DNA from: Lysobacter sp.
Lineage (GTDB): Bacteria > Pseudomonadota > Gammaproteobacteria > Xanthomonadales > Xanthomonadaceae
DNA: 64,000 nt
Direction: 5' to 3'
Assembly: GCA_027306995.1 (NCBI GenBank)
Contig: DAHUXS010000021.1
Span: 1 to 64,000, forward strand
The position numbers and the translations under genes are program-made. A model generated the notes under the pieces. The model was given only the letters and a program-made list of their open reading frames with translations, did not search any database and was not told the DNA's origin. Positions 49,730 to 58,517 of the stretch are shown here, piece after piece. Numbering within the stretch: position 1 is the stretch's first letter; each line of letters begins with the position of its first letter.

Positions 49730-49829
49730 GTAATTGTTTGCTAGGGATTGCACTCGTGCTTGCATTTAATTTGATGGACGCGGCTATGAGTTGCCATCGT
49801 ATTCACGCGCACCATGCGATGCCGCAGTG

Positions 49830-49835
49830 CACAAT
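49830..49835 (+). promoter_or_regulatory. Possible -10 box of the MFS gene, leaderless type
   Basis: CACAAT (four of six matches to TATAAT) is followed by six bases and the ATG at 49842, in the same arrangement as the other leaderless-type starts in the window. Confidence 0.3.
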
Positions 49836-49841
49836 AAGCGA

Positions 49842-51029
49842 ATGAATCCAGTAACTCCACACGCCCCCCTCTCCCCACGCGAGGTGGCGTGGGTGCTGTT
49901 CGCGCTTGCGATGGGCGGTTTCGCCATCGGCACCAGCGAATTCGTGGTGATGGGCTTGATCAGCGAGATCGCGCGCGGTTTCGGCGTCACCGAACCGCAG
50001 GTCGGGCATGTCGTCAGCGCCTATGCATTGGGTGTGGTGGTCGGCGCGCCGGTGCTCGCCATTCTCGGCGCGCGTCTGCGCCGACGCACCTTGCTGTTGC
50101 TGCTGATGGGCTTCTACGCGTTCGGCAACCTCGCCAGCGCGTTGTCGCCGAGCTATCACGCGATGCTGCTGTTCCGTTTCATCGCCGGATTGCCGCATGG
50201 TGCTTATTTCGGCGTGGCGGCCTTGGTGGCGGCGCACATCAGTCCGCCATCGCAGCGCGGTGCTGCCGTTGGGCGGGTGATGCTTGGCCTCTCGGTGGCT
50301 TTGCTGATCGGCAATCCGTTGGCGACGTGGCTGGGGCAGTTGTTGAGCTGGCGCTATGCCTTCGGCCTGGTCAGCATCATCGCGATCGCCACCGTGCTGA
50401 TGACGGCGCGCGTGTTGCCGCCGGGCATGGGCGCGCCGCGCACGGATGCGCTGGCCGAGCTGCGCGATTTCAATCGTGCGCCGGTGTGGTTGACGCTGGG
50501 CATTGGTGCGATCGGTTTCGCCGGCATGTTCTGCGTCTTCAGCTATCTCTCGCCGACATTGGTGCAGATCACTGGCATGCCCAAGAGTTTCGTGCCGGTC
50601 GGATTGGTGGCGTTCGGCATCGGCGGGATCCTCGGCACACTCGGCGGTGGCTGGCTGTTCGATCGCTATGGGTTCCGCGCCGCAGCCATGGTGCTGGTGT
50701 GGTCGATCGTGTTGCTGCTGGTGTTTCCCTCCGCCGCGCATTCACCGTGGACGGTACTGCCGGTGGTGGTCGCGGTCGGCACCATGGGCGCACTGGCGAC
50801 GGTGCTGCAATCGCATTTGATGGACGTCGCGGGCCGCGCGCAGACATTGGCGGCGGCATCCAACCATTCCGCGTTCAATGCCGCCAATGCATTGGGTCCG
50901 TGGCTGGGCGGCATGGCGATCACCGCGGGCTACGGTTGGACGTCGACCGGTTACGTCGGCGCTGCTACGGCGTTGGGTGGATTGCTGATCTATCTGCTGG
51001 CGCGTCGCGCATCAGCGCCGCAGCCGTAA
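49842..51029 (+). CDS. MFS efflux transporter, DHA1 family (AraJ/YdhP-like)
   Basis: A 395-residue, 12-helix major facilitator. FAIGTSEFVVMGLISEIA at the N terminus is the signature of the arabinose-efflux/YdhP-like DHA1 group; GARLRRRTLLLLLM supplies the loop 2-3 basic motif, and FIAGLPHGAYFGVAALVAAH and a proline/glycine-rich helix 5 follow. Substrates of this group vary (sugars, drugs, purines). Its last 65 bp overlap the convergent acpH gene. Codon use is again GC-rich, marking the end of the AT-rich island before it. Confidence 0.9.
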   Translation: MNPVTPHAPLSPREVAWVLFALAMGGFAIGTSEFVVMGLISEIARGFGVTEPQVGHVVSAYALGVVVGAPVLAILGARLRRRTLLLLLMGFYAFGNLASALSPSYHAMLLFRFIAGLPHGAYFGVAALVAAHISPPSQRGAAVGRVMLGLSVALLIGNPLATWLGQLLSWRYAFGLVSIIAIATVLMTARVLPPGMGAPRTDALAELRDFNRAPVWLTLGIGAIGFAGMFCVFSYLSPTLVQITGMPKSFVPVGLVAFGIGGILGTLGGGWLFDRYGFRAAAMVLVWSIVLLLVFPSAAHSPWTVLPVVVAVGTMGALATVLQSHLMDVAGRAQTLAAASNHSAFNAANALGPWLGGMAITAGYGWTSTGYVGAATALGGLLIYLLARRASAPQP

Positions 51030-51582
51030 CCAGATCGGGAAAGAACGTCTCGAACGTCGCGTCGATGTCCGCTTCGTTGTCTCGCAGCATCGACAGGCAG
51101 GCGATCAGGCGGTCGCCGTTGCGCGAAAGCCGGGTGGCGATGCCGCGCACCGCGCGATCCACGCTGGCGCGCTCGCGATAGGAACCGAGCCAGTCGTGTT
51201 CCGCCATGTGCGGGGCGATGGCGTGCAGGCGCGGCGGTAGCACGCCGCGATGTTCCTGCAGGACGCGATAGACGCGCGCGGTGAAATCGTCGAGCGGCGT
51301 GTCGCTCCAGCGCGACCATTCCCGCACCAGGCAATGATCAAAATAGACATCGAGGACGATGCCGGCATAACGGCGCAATTCGCCGAATCGGGTACGCGTG
51401 GCGGTGACGGCAGGATGGGTGTCGGTATAGCGATCGATGTGGCGATGGCGAACGATCTCGGCGCGTACCGGCTCCGGCCAATCCTGCAAGGCCGATTGGC
51501 CGAGCACGAAGTCGCCGAGCAGGGCGCCGAGGATGGCGTCATCGGATTGGCGCGCCAGCCATGTGTGCGCGAGATAGTTCAT
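50965..51582 (-). CDS. acpH: Acyl carrier protein phosphodiesterase (AcpH family)
   Basis: A 205-residue HD-fold protein of the AcpH/DUF479 family, which removes the phosphopantetheine group from holo-ACP. The start MNYLAHTWLARQSDDAILGALLGDFV, then HRHIDRYTDTHP and VLDVYFDHCLVREW with their metal-binding His and Asp residues are diagnostic. The ATG at 51582 was chosen by alignment to that start. The last 65 bp of coding sequence overlap the 3' end of the MFS gene. Confidence 0.9.
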   Translation of the reverse strand: MNYLAHTWLARQSDDAILGALLGDFVLGQSALQDWPEPVRAEIVRHRHIDRYTDTHPAVTATRTRFGELRRYAGIVLDVYFDHCLVREWSRWSDTPLDDFTARVYRVLQEHRGVLPPRLHAIAPHMAEHDWLGSYRERASVDRAVRGIATRLSRNGDRLIACLSMLRDNEADIDATFETFFPDLVTAAALMRDAPADRSAIHPTP

Positions 51583-51659
51583 GGCTGGGATGGTACCCGG
51601 CATGTGCGGGCAACCGATGCATGACAACCGTCACTGTGATCGGGGGAGGGGTTCCAAGC

Positions 51660-51665
51660 TAGACT
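51660..51665 (+). promoter_or_regulatory. -10 box of the ABC exporter operon, leaderless type
   Basis: TAGACT is followed by six bases (CCGCCC) and the ATG at 51672, with no Shine-Dalgarno. The same TAGACTCCG string occurs upstream of aceE (around 45915), where the start codon is further away. Confidence 0.45.
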
Positions 51666-51671
51666 CCGCCC

Positions 51672-52409
51672 ATGATCGAACTCCAGCATCTGAGCAAGCA
51701 GTACGGGGACTTCACTGCGGTCCGCGATCTTTCGTTCATGGTGGGCGCGGGTGAAGTGATGGGGCTGGTCGGGCCAAATGGCGCCGGCAAGACCACCACC
51801 CTGCGTTGCCTGTCGGGAATCATTCCGGCGACGACGGGGCATTCCTATGTTGGGGGCGTCGATATCGCCGCCGATCCGGTCGCGGCCAAGCGCCAGCTCG
51901 CCTTCATTCCCGACGAGCCGCGATTGTTCGACCACCTCACCGTCGAGCAGCACCTCAATTTCGTCGCCCGCCTGTACGGGATCGGCGACTGGCAGGCACG
52001 CGCGCAGCCGATCCTCGACGAACTGGAAATGGCCGACAAGCGCAAGCTGTTGCCGTCCGAGCTCTCGCGCGGGATGAAGCAGAAACTCGCGATTTCCTGC
52101 GGCCTGCTGCATGCGCCGCGCGCGGTGATCCTCGACGAGCCGCTGACCGGCCTCGACCCCTACGGCATCCGCCGCATGAAGGACACCATGCGCAGGCTCG
52201 CTGGCGAGGGCGTCGCGATCATCCTCAGCTCGCACCTGCTCGACCTGGTCGAAGAGGTCTGTACCCACCTCCTGATCCTCAAGGATGGCAACAAGGTCGT
52301 CGACGGCACCGTCGCGCAAGTGCGCGCGCTGTACGCCGCCGATGCCGATTCCAGCCTGGAAGACGTGTTCTTCCGCGCCACCGGCGATAGCGGGCACGTG
52401 AACGCATGA
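51672..52409 (+). CDS. ABC transporter ATP-binding protein
   Basis: A 245-residue ABC ATPase of the exporter (DrrA/CcmA-like) class. Walker A is GPNGAGKTT (34-42), the signature is LSRGMKQK, and Walker B is VILDEPLTGLD. A His switch is near LSSHLLDLVEEV. Its stop overlaps the start of the permease gene as ATGA, so the two make a complete transporter. The substrate is unknown; the genes for a lipoprotein and a two-component system lie just beyond. Confidence 0.93.
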   Translation: MIELQHLSKQYGDFTAVRDLSFMVGAGEVMGLVGPNGAGKTTTLRCLSGIIPATTGHSYVGGVDIAADPVAAKRQLAFIPDEPRLFDHLTVEQHLNFVARLYGIGDWQARAQPILDELEMADKRKLLPSELSRGMKQKLAISCGLLHAPRAVILDEPLTGLDPYGIRRMKDTMRRLAGEGVAIILSSHLLDLVEEVCTHLLILKDGNKVVDGTVAQVRALYAADADSSLEDVFFRATGDSGHVNA

Positions 52410-54184
52410 TGTCTTCGGGCAACCGGTCCACGTCGGTATTCGGCGCCTTCGTCTACCTGCAGGCGACGTCGCTCTACAACAACGTGCGCCAGCGCGTGCT
52501 GCGCCTGCGCCAGCCGAAATACCTGGTCGGTGCGGTGATCGGCGCCGCCTATCTGTATTTCTTCATGATCCGCAAGGTCATGGGTGTCGGGCACGCGCCG
52601 GCGAACATGCAGACGGCGTCGCCGGCGGTGATGGCGGATATCGCCACGCTCGCGGCGCTGGCACTAGCGTTGTACGTGTTCCTCGACTGGATCCTCTCGC
52701 GCGAGAGCGTGCGGTTGTCGTTCACCGAAACCGAAATCGATTTCCTGTTCCCGGCGCCGCTGACGCGCACGTCGCTGATCCATTTCAGCCTGTTGCGTTC
52801 GCAGCTGGCGATCTTCTTTTCGTCGTTCCTGATCGGCCTTCTGGTGCGTCGCGGCGTCGGTTTCGGTGGTGGCCATCCACTGCAGTACGCCACCGGCATC
52901 TGGTTGCTGATGTCGACCCTGAAACTGCATTCGCTGGCGACGTCGTTCACCTTCGAACGCCTCATCGGATTCGGGGTGCGCCCGTGGTTGCGCCGCGGCG
53001 TGCTCACCTGCGCGTTGCTGGTAGTCGCCTTCGCCTGCTGGTGGCCGATCCGCGATGCGCTGCAGTTGCCGGAAATGGCGTCCGGCGCCGACAACATCGG
53101 TCGCATGCAATCGTGGTTTCACGGCATCGTCGCTACTGCGCCGTTGTCATGGCTGCTGATTCCATTCCACTGGATGGTCGCGCCGATCTTCGCGCCCGAT
53201 GGCGCGAGCTTCCTGCGCGCCCTGGTGCCCGCGCTGGCATTGCTGGTGCTGAACTACATCTGGGTGGTGCGCGCGCAGGTGTCGTTCGAGGACGCGGCGA
53301 TCGTGCATGCGCGTCGCCATGCCGAGAAGGCCACGGCGAAACGCGAAGGACGCCTGGGCCTGCGTGCGCCGAGCAAGCCGCGCAGCGAACCGTTCCGCTT
53401 ATCGGGGCGCGGCGAACCCGCGTTGGCTTTCCTGTGGAAGGGATTGGTGGCGATGGGACCGATGTATCGCCTGCGGACGTGGCTGGTCGCCGCGGTCGTG
53501 GTGATCGCCGTCTGCTGTTGGCTGGCCGCGGACCCGTCGCGCCGTGGCGCGTTGGCGGCGATTGGCATGTCCGTATGCGGGCTCGGGGCCTGGCTGCTGC
53601 TGCTCGGCCCGATGATGGTGCAGAACGGATTGCGCCGGACCTTCGAGCGCCTGGATGTCCTCAAGGCCGCACCGTTGCGCGGCTGGCAGATCGCCCTGGG
53701 CGAATTGTCGACACCGGCAACAGTGATGTGTTTCGCGTTCTGGCTGCTGTTGCTGTTCGCCGCAATGGCGCTGTCCGCGCGCTACGACGTGCTGGCGCCG
53801 GCACAGGTCGTTGCGACTGCGATCGGTCTGGCGTTGATGGCGCCGCCGCTGTTCGGGTTGATGTTGTGCGTCCCGTTCGCGGGCATGCTGTATTTCCCGG
53901 CCTGGACCTTGGGCGGCGACGGCAACAACCGCGGTTTCGAAGTGATGGGCCAGCGCATGTTCTTCATGCTCGGCTACCTGATCACGTTGGTGTTGGCGGC
54001 GATTCCCGCGGCCCTCGTCGGCGGACTCGCCTTCCTGCTCGGACGCTGGATGATGGGCTGGGGCGTCGGCGGATTGCTGGCGGCGATCTGCGCCGGCGCC
54101 GTGTTCGCGTTCGAACTGTCGTTCGTGCTGCGCCTGCTGGGCGCGCGCATCGAACGCTTCGATCTCTCGCAGGAACTGCGCTGA
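52406..54184 (+). CDS. ABC exporter membrane protein
   Basis: A 592-residue polytopic protein with about ten or more hydrophobic segments, including VGAVIGAAYLYFFMI, IATLAALALALYVFLDWIL and two dense clusters near 350-410 and 430-580. It resembles the putative ABC exporter family (ABC-2-like permease) in which one subunit pairs with a CcmA-type ATPase. A charged cytosolic stretch around 300-335 (ARRHAEKATAKREGRLGLR) separates the halves. The ATGA overlap with the ATPase gene supports the pairing. Confidence 0.83.
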   Translation: MMSSGNRSTSVFGAFVYLQATSLYNNVRQRVLRLRQPKYLVGAVIGAAYLYFFMIRKVMGVGHAPANMQTASPAVMADIATLAALALALYVFLDWILSRESVRLSFTETEIDFLFPAPLTRTSLIHFSLLRSQLAIFFSSFLIGLLVRRGVGFGGGHPLQYATGIWLLMSTLKLHSLATSFTFERLIGFGVRPWLRRGVLTCALLVVAFACWWPIRDALQLPEMASGADNIGRMQSWFHGIVATAPLSWLLIPFHWMVAPIFAPDGASFLRALVPALALLVLNYIWVVRAQVSFEDAAIVHARRHAEKATAKREGRLGLRAPSKPRSEPFRLSGRGEPALAFLWKGLVAMGPMYRLRTWLVAAVVVIAVCCWLAADPSRRGALAAIGMSVCGLGAWLLLLGPMMVQNGLRRTFERLDVLKAAPLRGWQIALGELSTPATVMCFAFWLLLLFAAMALSARYDVLAPAQVVATAIGLALMAPPLFGLMLCVPFAGMLYFPAWTLGGDGNNRGFEVMGQRMFFMLGYLITLVLAAIPAALVGGLAFLLGRWMMGWGVGGLLAAICAGAVFAFELSFVLRLLGARIERFDLSQELR

Positions 54185-54193
54185 CGCCGCGAT

Positions 54194-54553
54194 TCAGTGC
54201 GGTGTTGCCGCGGGTTGGCAGTCGGCCTTGGGGATGGACGCGGTCGTGGTGACGCAGGGCCGGAAGTCCACCAATCCCGTGAGTTGACGGCTTTCCCCGC
54301 GCGCTACCGCGAAATGCTGCAACGGTGGCAACTTGCAACCGGCGTTGCCGCCGCAGGCATCCGGATACAGCGTGTACTGGCACTGCCCGCTGCTGCTGTC
54401 GACGCATTCGAAGCGCGACACGCCATCCTGGACATGGATCTTGCTGTACAGGGTTTCGCTCTCCGATTGCACGCGATGGCTGTAGCTGGTGCCGCTTTGC
54501 GAACAGCCGGACAGCGCGAGCAGGAACTGGAACAGGGCGACGAACTTGGACAT
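54194..54553 (-). CDS. Small cysteine-rich lipoprotein of unknown function
   Basis: A 119-residue protein with a short signal sequence ending in LALSGC (C17). The mature part has six further cysteines (FECVD, GQCQY, DACGGNAGCKL, RPCVT, ADCQ), an even number that could form three disulfides in the periplasm. No domain is recognised. GGAGGAATCGTC precedes the ATG. It lies 17 bp behind the LytTR regulator gene and may be in the same transcript. Confidence 0.72.
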   Translation of the reverse strand: MSKFVALFQFLLALSGCSQSGTSYSHRVQSESETLYSKIHVQDGVSRFECVDSSSGQCQYTLYPDACGGNAGCKLPPLQHFAVARGESRQLTGLVDFRPCVTTTASIPKADCQPAATPH

Positions 54554-54570
54554 GACGATTCCTCCCGGGG

Positions 54571-55344
54571 TCACATGTGCTTGAACAGGGCCATGAAGGG
54601 CAGGCTGACGGCGAGCGTTTCCGGGCGCTGTTTCAGGCGCACGGTGCCGCGGCCGCTGTCGTCGCGGGCGATGCCGGCGATGGCCTTCAGGTTGACGATG
54701 GTGGAGCGATGGATCTGCTTGAAATGGGCGCCATCCAGTCGTGGCAGCAATTCGCGCAAGGGCGTGCGCAATACCGCTTCGCCATCGGCGGTGACCACCG
54801 TGGTGTATTTGTGGTCGGCACGGAAATAGGCGACGTCGTCGACCAGGATCAGTTTGGTCTCGCGCCCCGCGCTGGCGGTGATCCAGGTCAGCGGTTCGAT
54901 CGCGCCGGCGGCGTTCGGCAGCGCGCCGAGCTTGTCGAGCAGGGCGGCGAGCGCCGCGGTATCGGGCATCGCATCCTGCGCTTGCAGGCGGGCGACCGTC
55001 GCGTCCAGTCGTTCCGGTTTCACCGGCTTGAGCAGATAGTCGATCGCGCCGCGCTCGAAGGCGTCGATGGCGTACTGGTCGTAGGCGGTGACGAAGACGA
55101 TGCGGGTGCGCGGGCTGGCATCGGCGGCGAGCGCCGCGACTTCAAGACCGCTGAGGCCGGGCATGCGGATGTCGAGGAAGGCGATGTCCGGCATGTGTTC
55201 GGCAAGCGCTTCCACCGCGCTGGCGCCGTCTTCGCATTCGGCGACGATCTGCAAGGCTGGCCAGGCGCGCTTGAGTTCGGCGACCAGCGCATGCCGCAGC
55301 AGGGTTTCGTCTTCGGCGACGATGCAGGTGCGCAGGTCAGACAT
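54571..55344 (-). CDS. LytTR-family response regulator
   Basis: A 257-residue regulator. The receiver domain has acidic residues E11 and D12, phospho-acceptor D58 in IAFLDIRMPG, the Thr in FVTAYD and the Lys in LLKPVKP. The C-terminal LytTR DNA-binding domain spans about 150-255 with RADHKYTTVVTADGEAVLRTPLRELL and the HRSTIVNLKAI motif. It overlaps the histidine kinase gene by eight bases and is thus its cognate regulator. Targets may include the adjacent ABC exporter, but no binding site was identified. Confidence 0.93.
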   Translation of the reverse strand: MSDLRTCIVAEDETLLRHALVAELKRAWPALQIVAECEDGASAVEALAEHMPDIAFLDIRMPGLSGLEVAALAADASPRTRIVFVTAYDQYAIDAFERGAIDYLLKPVKPERLDATVARLQAQDAMPDTAALAALLDKLGALPNAAGAIEPLTWITASAGRETKLILVDDVAYFRADHKYTTVVTADGEAVLRTPLRELLPRLDGAHFKQIHRSTIVNLKAIAGIARDDSGRGTVRLKQRPETLAVSLPFMALFKHM

Positions 55345-56605
55345 GGTTCGCGCGCTCCGTCGTTGCGGTCGCGGGGACCGTGATCGTCGCTGCCACGCCG
55401 CTGGGGAAGTTGGCGATCACCGACAGGTTGGCGTCGAAGCCGTAGCGCAGGCGCAGGCGTTCGCGCACGTTCTTCAAACCGATGCCGCTGCCACTGGTCT
55501 TGCCGGTGAAGCCTTCACCGTTGTCGGCAACGGTGACCGCGATGCCGTCACCGTCGCGGCGTGCACGCAACCAGACGACGCCACCACCGGTACGCGGCTC
55601 CAGCCCGTGCTTGATTGCGTTCTCCACCAGGGTCTGCAGCATCATCGCTGGCAGCGGGGTCGAGCGCAGCGTTTCCGGCACGTCGACCTGCACGTCGAGG
55701 CGATCGCCCATGCGGATGGCAAGGATTTCGAGATAGGCGAGCGCGCGTTCCAGTTCCGCGCCGAGCGTGGACATCTCGTCATCGGCGTTCGGTAAGGAGC
55801 GGCGCAGGTACTGGATCAGGTGGCCAAGCATGGCCTCGGCGCGATCGGGATCGCTGCGGACGAGCAATTGCGCGCTGGCCAGCGTGTTGTAGAGGAAGTG
55901 CGGTTCCACCTGTGCGTGCAGCAGCTGCAACTTCGCTTCGGTGAGTTCCTTCTGCGCGGACGTCTGGGCGACATCGGCGCGTTCGTTGCGGCGACGTTCG
56001 CCGATGCGCCGGGTGATCGCGCGCACGATTGCCTCCGCGTTTTCGTAGTTGGTGCCGTCGTCGACCAGGAACATGTCGCTCCACGCCGGATTTTCCGGTT
56101 CGCAGATCAGGGTGACGCGCCCGCTGTCCTCGCCCGGCGTCACCGTCGCCTGCAACTGGTTGCGTGGCAGCCCGAACCAGCGCAATGGATTCCAGCGCCG
56201 CAGCGGATGTTCGCCCCAGGCATTCGGGCGCACGACCTTGGCCTTCACTTGCAGGCTGTCGCGCGTGCTTTGCACCTGCTGGATGCCCGGCAGCTCGCGG
56301 ATCGCGGCGTCGAGGAGGTCGAAGGCTTCGCCGGCTTCCAGGGGAATCTCCACCAGTCGACGCTGGCGGTTGCTGATGGCGTCGCCATCGGTGCGGCCGG
56401 CGATCAGGCGCACGCGATGCAGGTGCGAGAACGCGCCGGCGATCACCAGCGCCATCGTGCCAAATGCAAAGATCAACATCGGCGCTTCGAACTCGCGAAG
56501 CCAGGGCACGCTCGAGTAGAGCGCGGTCAGCAGCAACACCAGCGCGCCCCAGGCGATCGCGATGCGCAGGACGAAGAACAGTTGCTTGAGCAGGGACTTG
56601 AACAT
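55337..56605 (-). CDS. Sensor histidine kinase of the LytS/His_kinase family
   Basis: A 422-residue kinase. Two hydrophobic segments (about 8-32 and 42-60) anchor it with a very short external loop. A central cytosolic region of about 150 residues has no recognised sensor domain. The phospho-acceptor is H236 in QVEPHFLYNTLASAQLL, and the ATPase core has MLQTLVENAIKHGLE (N box) and VADNGEGF plus GSGIGLKNVRERL (G boxes). It is paired with the LytTR regulator, whose gene overlaps it by eight bases. The start MFKSLLK has only a weak ribosome-binding site. Confidence 0.9.
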   Translation of the reverse strand: MFKSLLKQLFFVLRIAIAWGALVLLLTALYSSVPWLREFEAPMLIFAFGTMALVIAGAFSHLHRVRLIAGRTDGDAISNRQRRLVEIPLEAGEAFDLLDAAIRELPGIQQVQSTRDSLQVKAKVVRPNAWGEHPLRRWNPLRWFGLPRNQLQATVTPGEDSGRVTLICEPENPAWSDMFLVDDGTNYENAEAIVRAITRRIGERRRNERADVAQTSAQKELTEAKLQLLHAQVEPHFLYNTLASAQLLVRSDPDRAEAMLGHLIQYLRRSLPNADDEMSTLGAELERALAYLEILAIRMGDRLDVQVDVPETLRSTPLPAMMLQTLVENAIKHGLEPRTGGGVVWLRARRDGDGIAVTVADNGEGFTGKTSGSGIGLKNVRERLRLRYGFDANLSVIANFPSGVAATITVPATATTERANHV

Positions 56606-56713
56606 GCGCGGCTCGCGGTGCGGGTCGAAGGATTGCGCTCGAGGATAGCGATGGGGAATGCCGGCGCCAGTAGGCATGCGACGAAACGGGGAATGGCGTG
56701 ATGAACGAGGGGG

Positions 56714-56742
56714 TTGACAACATACCAACTGGTCGGTATTGT
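56714..56742 (+). promoter_or_regulatory. Promoter and TetR-type operator of the GST-tetR-VOC operon
   Basis: TTGACA (56714-56719), a 17-bp spacer and TATTGT (56737-56742) make a good sigma-70 promoter. A palindrome ATACC-N8-GGTAT (56722-56739) fills the spacer and enters the -10 box, extended by ACA...TGT on the flanks. A TetR-family protein bound here would block RNA polymerase, and the second gene of the operon encodes one. Confidence 0.8.
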
Positions 56743-56770
56743 TCATTCCATCGGCAAGGGAGTCAGCGCA

Positions 56771-57424
56771 ATGGGCATCGTCATCACCGCGTTCGAACGC
56801 TCGCCCGACGGCGGCAAGGGGCTGGCGCGCGATACCCGCGTGCGCTGGGCGCTGGAGGAAACCGGCCAGCCCTATGACGTGCGCCTGCTGTCGTTCCCGG
56901 CGATGAAGGCGCCGGCGCATCTGGCTCTGCATCCCTTCGGTCAGATTCCGACCTATGAGGAAGGTGACCTCGCTCTGTTCGAAACCGGATCGATCGTCTT
57001 CCACCTCGCCGAACGCCATGCCGGACTGTTTCCGCAAGATGCCAATGCGCGCGCACGGGCGATCACCTGGATGTTCGCGGCGGTCAATACGATCGAACCC
57101 CCGATCCTCGATCTCGTGATCGTGCGGATCCACGAGGGCGACAAGCCGTGGGCCGCCGAGCGCCTGCCATTGGTCGCGGATCGCATTCGTGGTCGCCTGA
57201 AGCAACTTGTCGCCCACCTCGGCGATTCCGAATGGCTTGATGGCGACTTCAGCGCCGGCGACCTGATGATGGTGTCGGTACTGCTCAGGCTGCGCCCGTC
57301 GGGAATCCTCGACGAATTCCCCTGCCTCGCTGCTTACGTCGCCCGTGGTGAAGCGCGTCCCGCCTACCAGCGTGCATTCGCCGCGCAACTGGCGATCAAT
57401 GCCGCTCCGCCGTCTGCAGGGTGA
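56771..57424 (+). CDS. Glutathione S-transferase family protein
   Basis: A 217-residue GST. The N-terminal thioredoxin fold ends with the glutathione-binding PFGQIPTYEEGDLALFETGSI segment, whose ETGSI contacts the gamma-glutamyl group, and a helical C-terminal domain follows (AWLDGDFSAGDLMM-like N-capping box as SEWLDGDFSAGDLMMVSVLL). It is the first gene of a TetR-controlled operon with two VOC-fold proteins and an SRPBCC protein, so it probably conjugates or processes some electrophile. ATG 56771 was chosen; a TTG upstream is part of the -35 box and cannot be a start. Confidence 0.9.
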   Translation: MGIVITAFERSPDGGKGLARDTRVRWALEETGQPYDVRLLSFPAMKAPAHLALHPFGQIPTYEEGDLALFETGSIVFHLAERHAGLFPQDANARARAITWMFAAVNTIEPPILDLVIVRIHEGDKPWAAERLPLVADRIRGRLKQLVAHLGDSEWLDGDFSAGDLMMVSVLLRLRPSGILDEFPCLAAYVARGEARPAYQRAFAAQLAINAAPPSAG

Positions 57425-57428
57425 CCCC

Positions 57429-58079
57429 ATGTCCACGACATCCGTCGCCACCGTCTCTTCCCGCCAGCGCCTGCTCGATGCCGCGCTCAGCGAATTCCGC
57501 ACCCGCGGTTACGCCGCGACCACGGTGGACGACCTGTGCCGTGCCGCCGGCGTGAGCAAGGGCGCGTTCTTCCATCATTTCGCCAGCAAGGAAGCCTTGG
57601 CCCTGGCTGCGGTGGAGTACTGGAACACGTACACCGGCCAGCTGTTCGCGCAATCGTCGTATCACGCGCTGCCTGATCCGCGCGATCGCGTGCTCGCCTA
57701 TATCGATCTGCGCGGCGAATTGCTGCAGGGCGAACTCGCGCAGTACACCTGCCTGCTCGGCACCCTGGTGCAGGAAACCTACGAGAGTCACCCCGCGTTA
57801 CGCGCGGCCTGCCGCGCCGGCATCGAAGGTCACGCTGACACATTGGTGCGTGATATTGCCGAAGCCAAGAAGAAATATGCACCAAAGGCGACGTGGTCGC
57901 CGGAAAGCGTCGCGCTGTACACGCAGACCGCACTGCAGGGTGCATTCGTGCTCGCCAAGGCGCAGGGCGGGTTGGCCGTCGCCGCCGATGCCGTCGCCCA
58001 CCTGCATCGCTACATCGAATTGCTGTTGCCCGCTTCAACCGGATCACGTCCAGCTTCAAAACCCAGGAGAACGCAATGA
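57429..58079 (+). CDS. TetR-family repressor
   Basis: A 216-residue TetR protein. The HTH is RQRLLDAALSEFRTRGYAATTVDDLCRAAGVSKGAFFHHFASKEAL (about 12-60), and the ligand domain contains TCLLGTLVQETYESHP, resembling regulators of the AcuR/YbiH-like group with C-terminal TetR_C_16-type helices. It is four bases behind the GST gene and overlaps the next gene as ATGA. The palindrome over the operon promoter is its probable operator, giving autorepression relieved by a toxic ligand. Confidence 0.92.
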   Translation: MSTTSVATVSSRQRLLDAALSEFRTRGYAATTVDDLCRAAGVSKGAFFHHFASKEALALAAVEYWNTYTGQLFAQSSYHALPDPRDRVLAYIDLRGELLQGELAQYTCLLGTLVQETYESHPALRAACRAGIEGHADTLVRDIAEAKKKYAPKATWSPESVALYTQTALQGAFVLAKAQGGLAVAADAVAHLHRYIELLLPASTGSRPASKPRRTQ

Positions 58080-58489
58080 AAAAGCTCGAATCCTATCTGT
58101 TCGCGAATGGCCGCGCCGATGAAATGATCGGTTTCTACCAGCAAGCCCTCGACGCCGAAGTGCAGATCCGCATGACCTTCGGCGAGAGTCCGGCGCCGGC
58201 GCAGATGCCGCTGCCGACCGGCTGGGACGCCAAGGTGATGCACGCCACACTCAAGGTCGGTGATGCGCAGTTGATGATTTCCGATGGCGACACCGACAAG
58301 GCCGCCAACCACACCGGCTTCCGCATCTCGCTGGCCTTGGACAGCCAAGACGACGTGCGCCGCGCCTTCGATGCGCTTGCTGCCGGGGGATCGGTGCAGA
58401 TGCCGCTGGGCCAGACCTTCTGGTCGCCGCTGTTCGGCATGGTGACCGACAAGTTTGGCATCGGCTGGATGATCGGCGTCAACGCCTGA
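58076..58489 (+). CDS. VOC-superfamily protein (PhnB-like), first copy
   Basis: A 137-residue glyoxalase-fold protein of the PhnB/YjdN type. Marks are SYLFANGRADEMIGFYQQAL, KVMHATLKVGDAQLMISDG and GQTFWSPLFGMVTDKFGIGWMI. It resembles its downstream neighbour along its length, showing tandem duplication. PhnB-like proteins are often found with SRPBCC and TetR/ArsR genes; their reactions are mostly unknown. ATGA overlap with tetR implies coupled translation. Confidence 0.88.
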   Translation: MKKLESYLFANGRADEMIGFYQQALDAEVQIRMTFGESPAPAQMPLPTGWDAKVMHATLKVGDAQLMISDGDTDKAANHTGFRISLALDSQDDVRRAFDALAAGGSVQMPLGQTFWSPLFGMVTDKFGIGWMIGVNA

Positions 58490-58517
58490 TACCCCTCACA
58501 CCCAAAGGAAAACAGTC

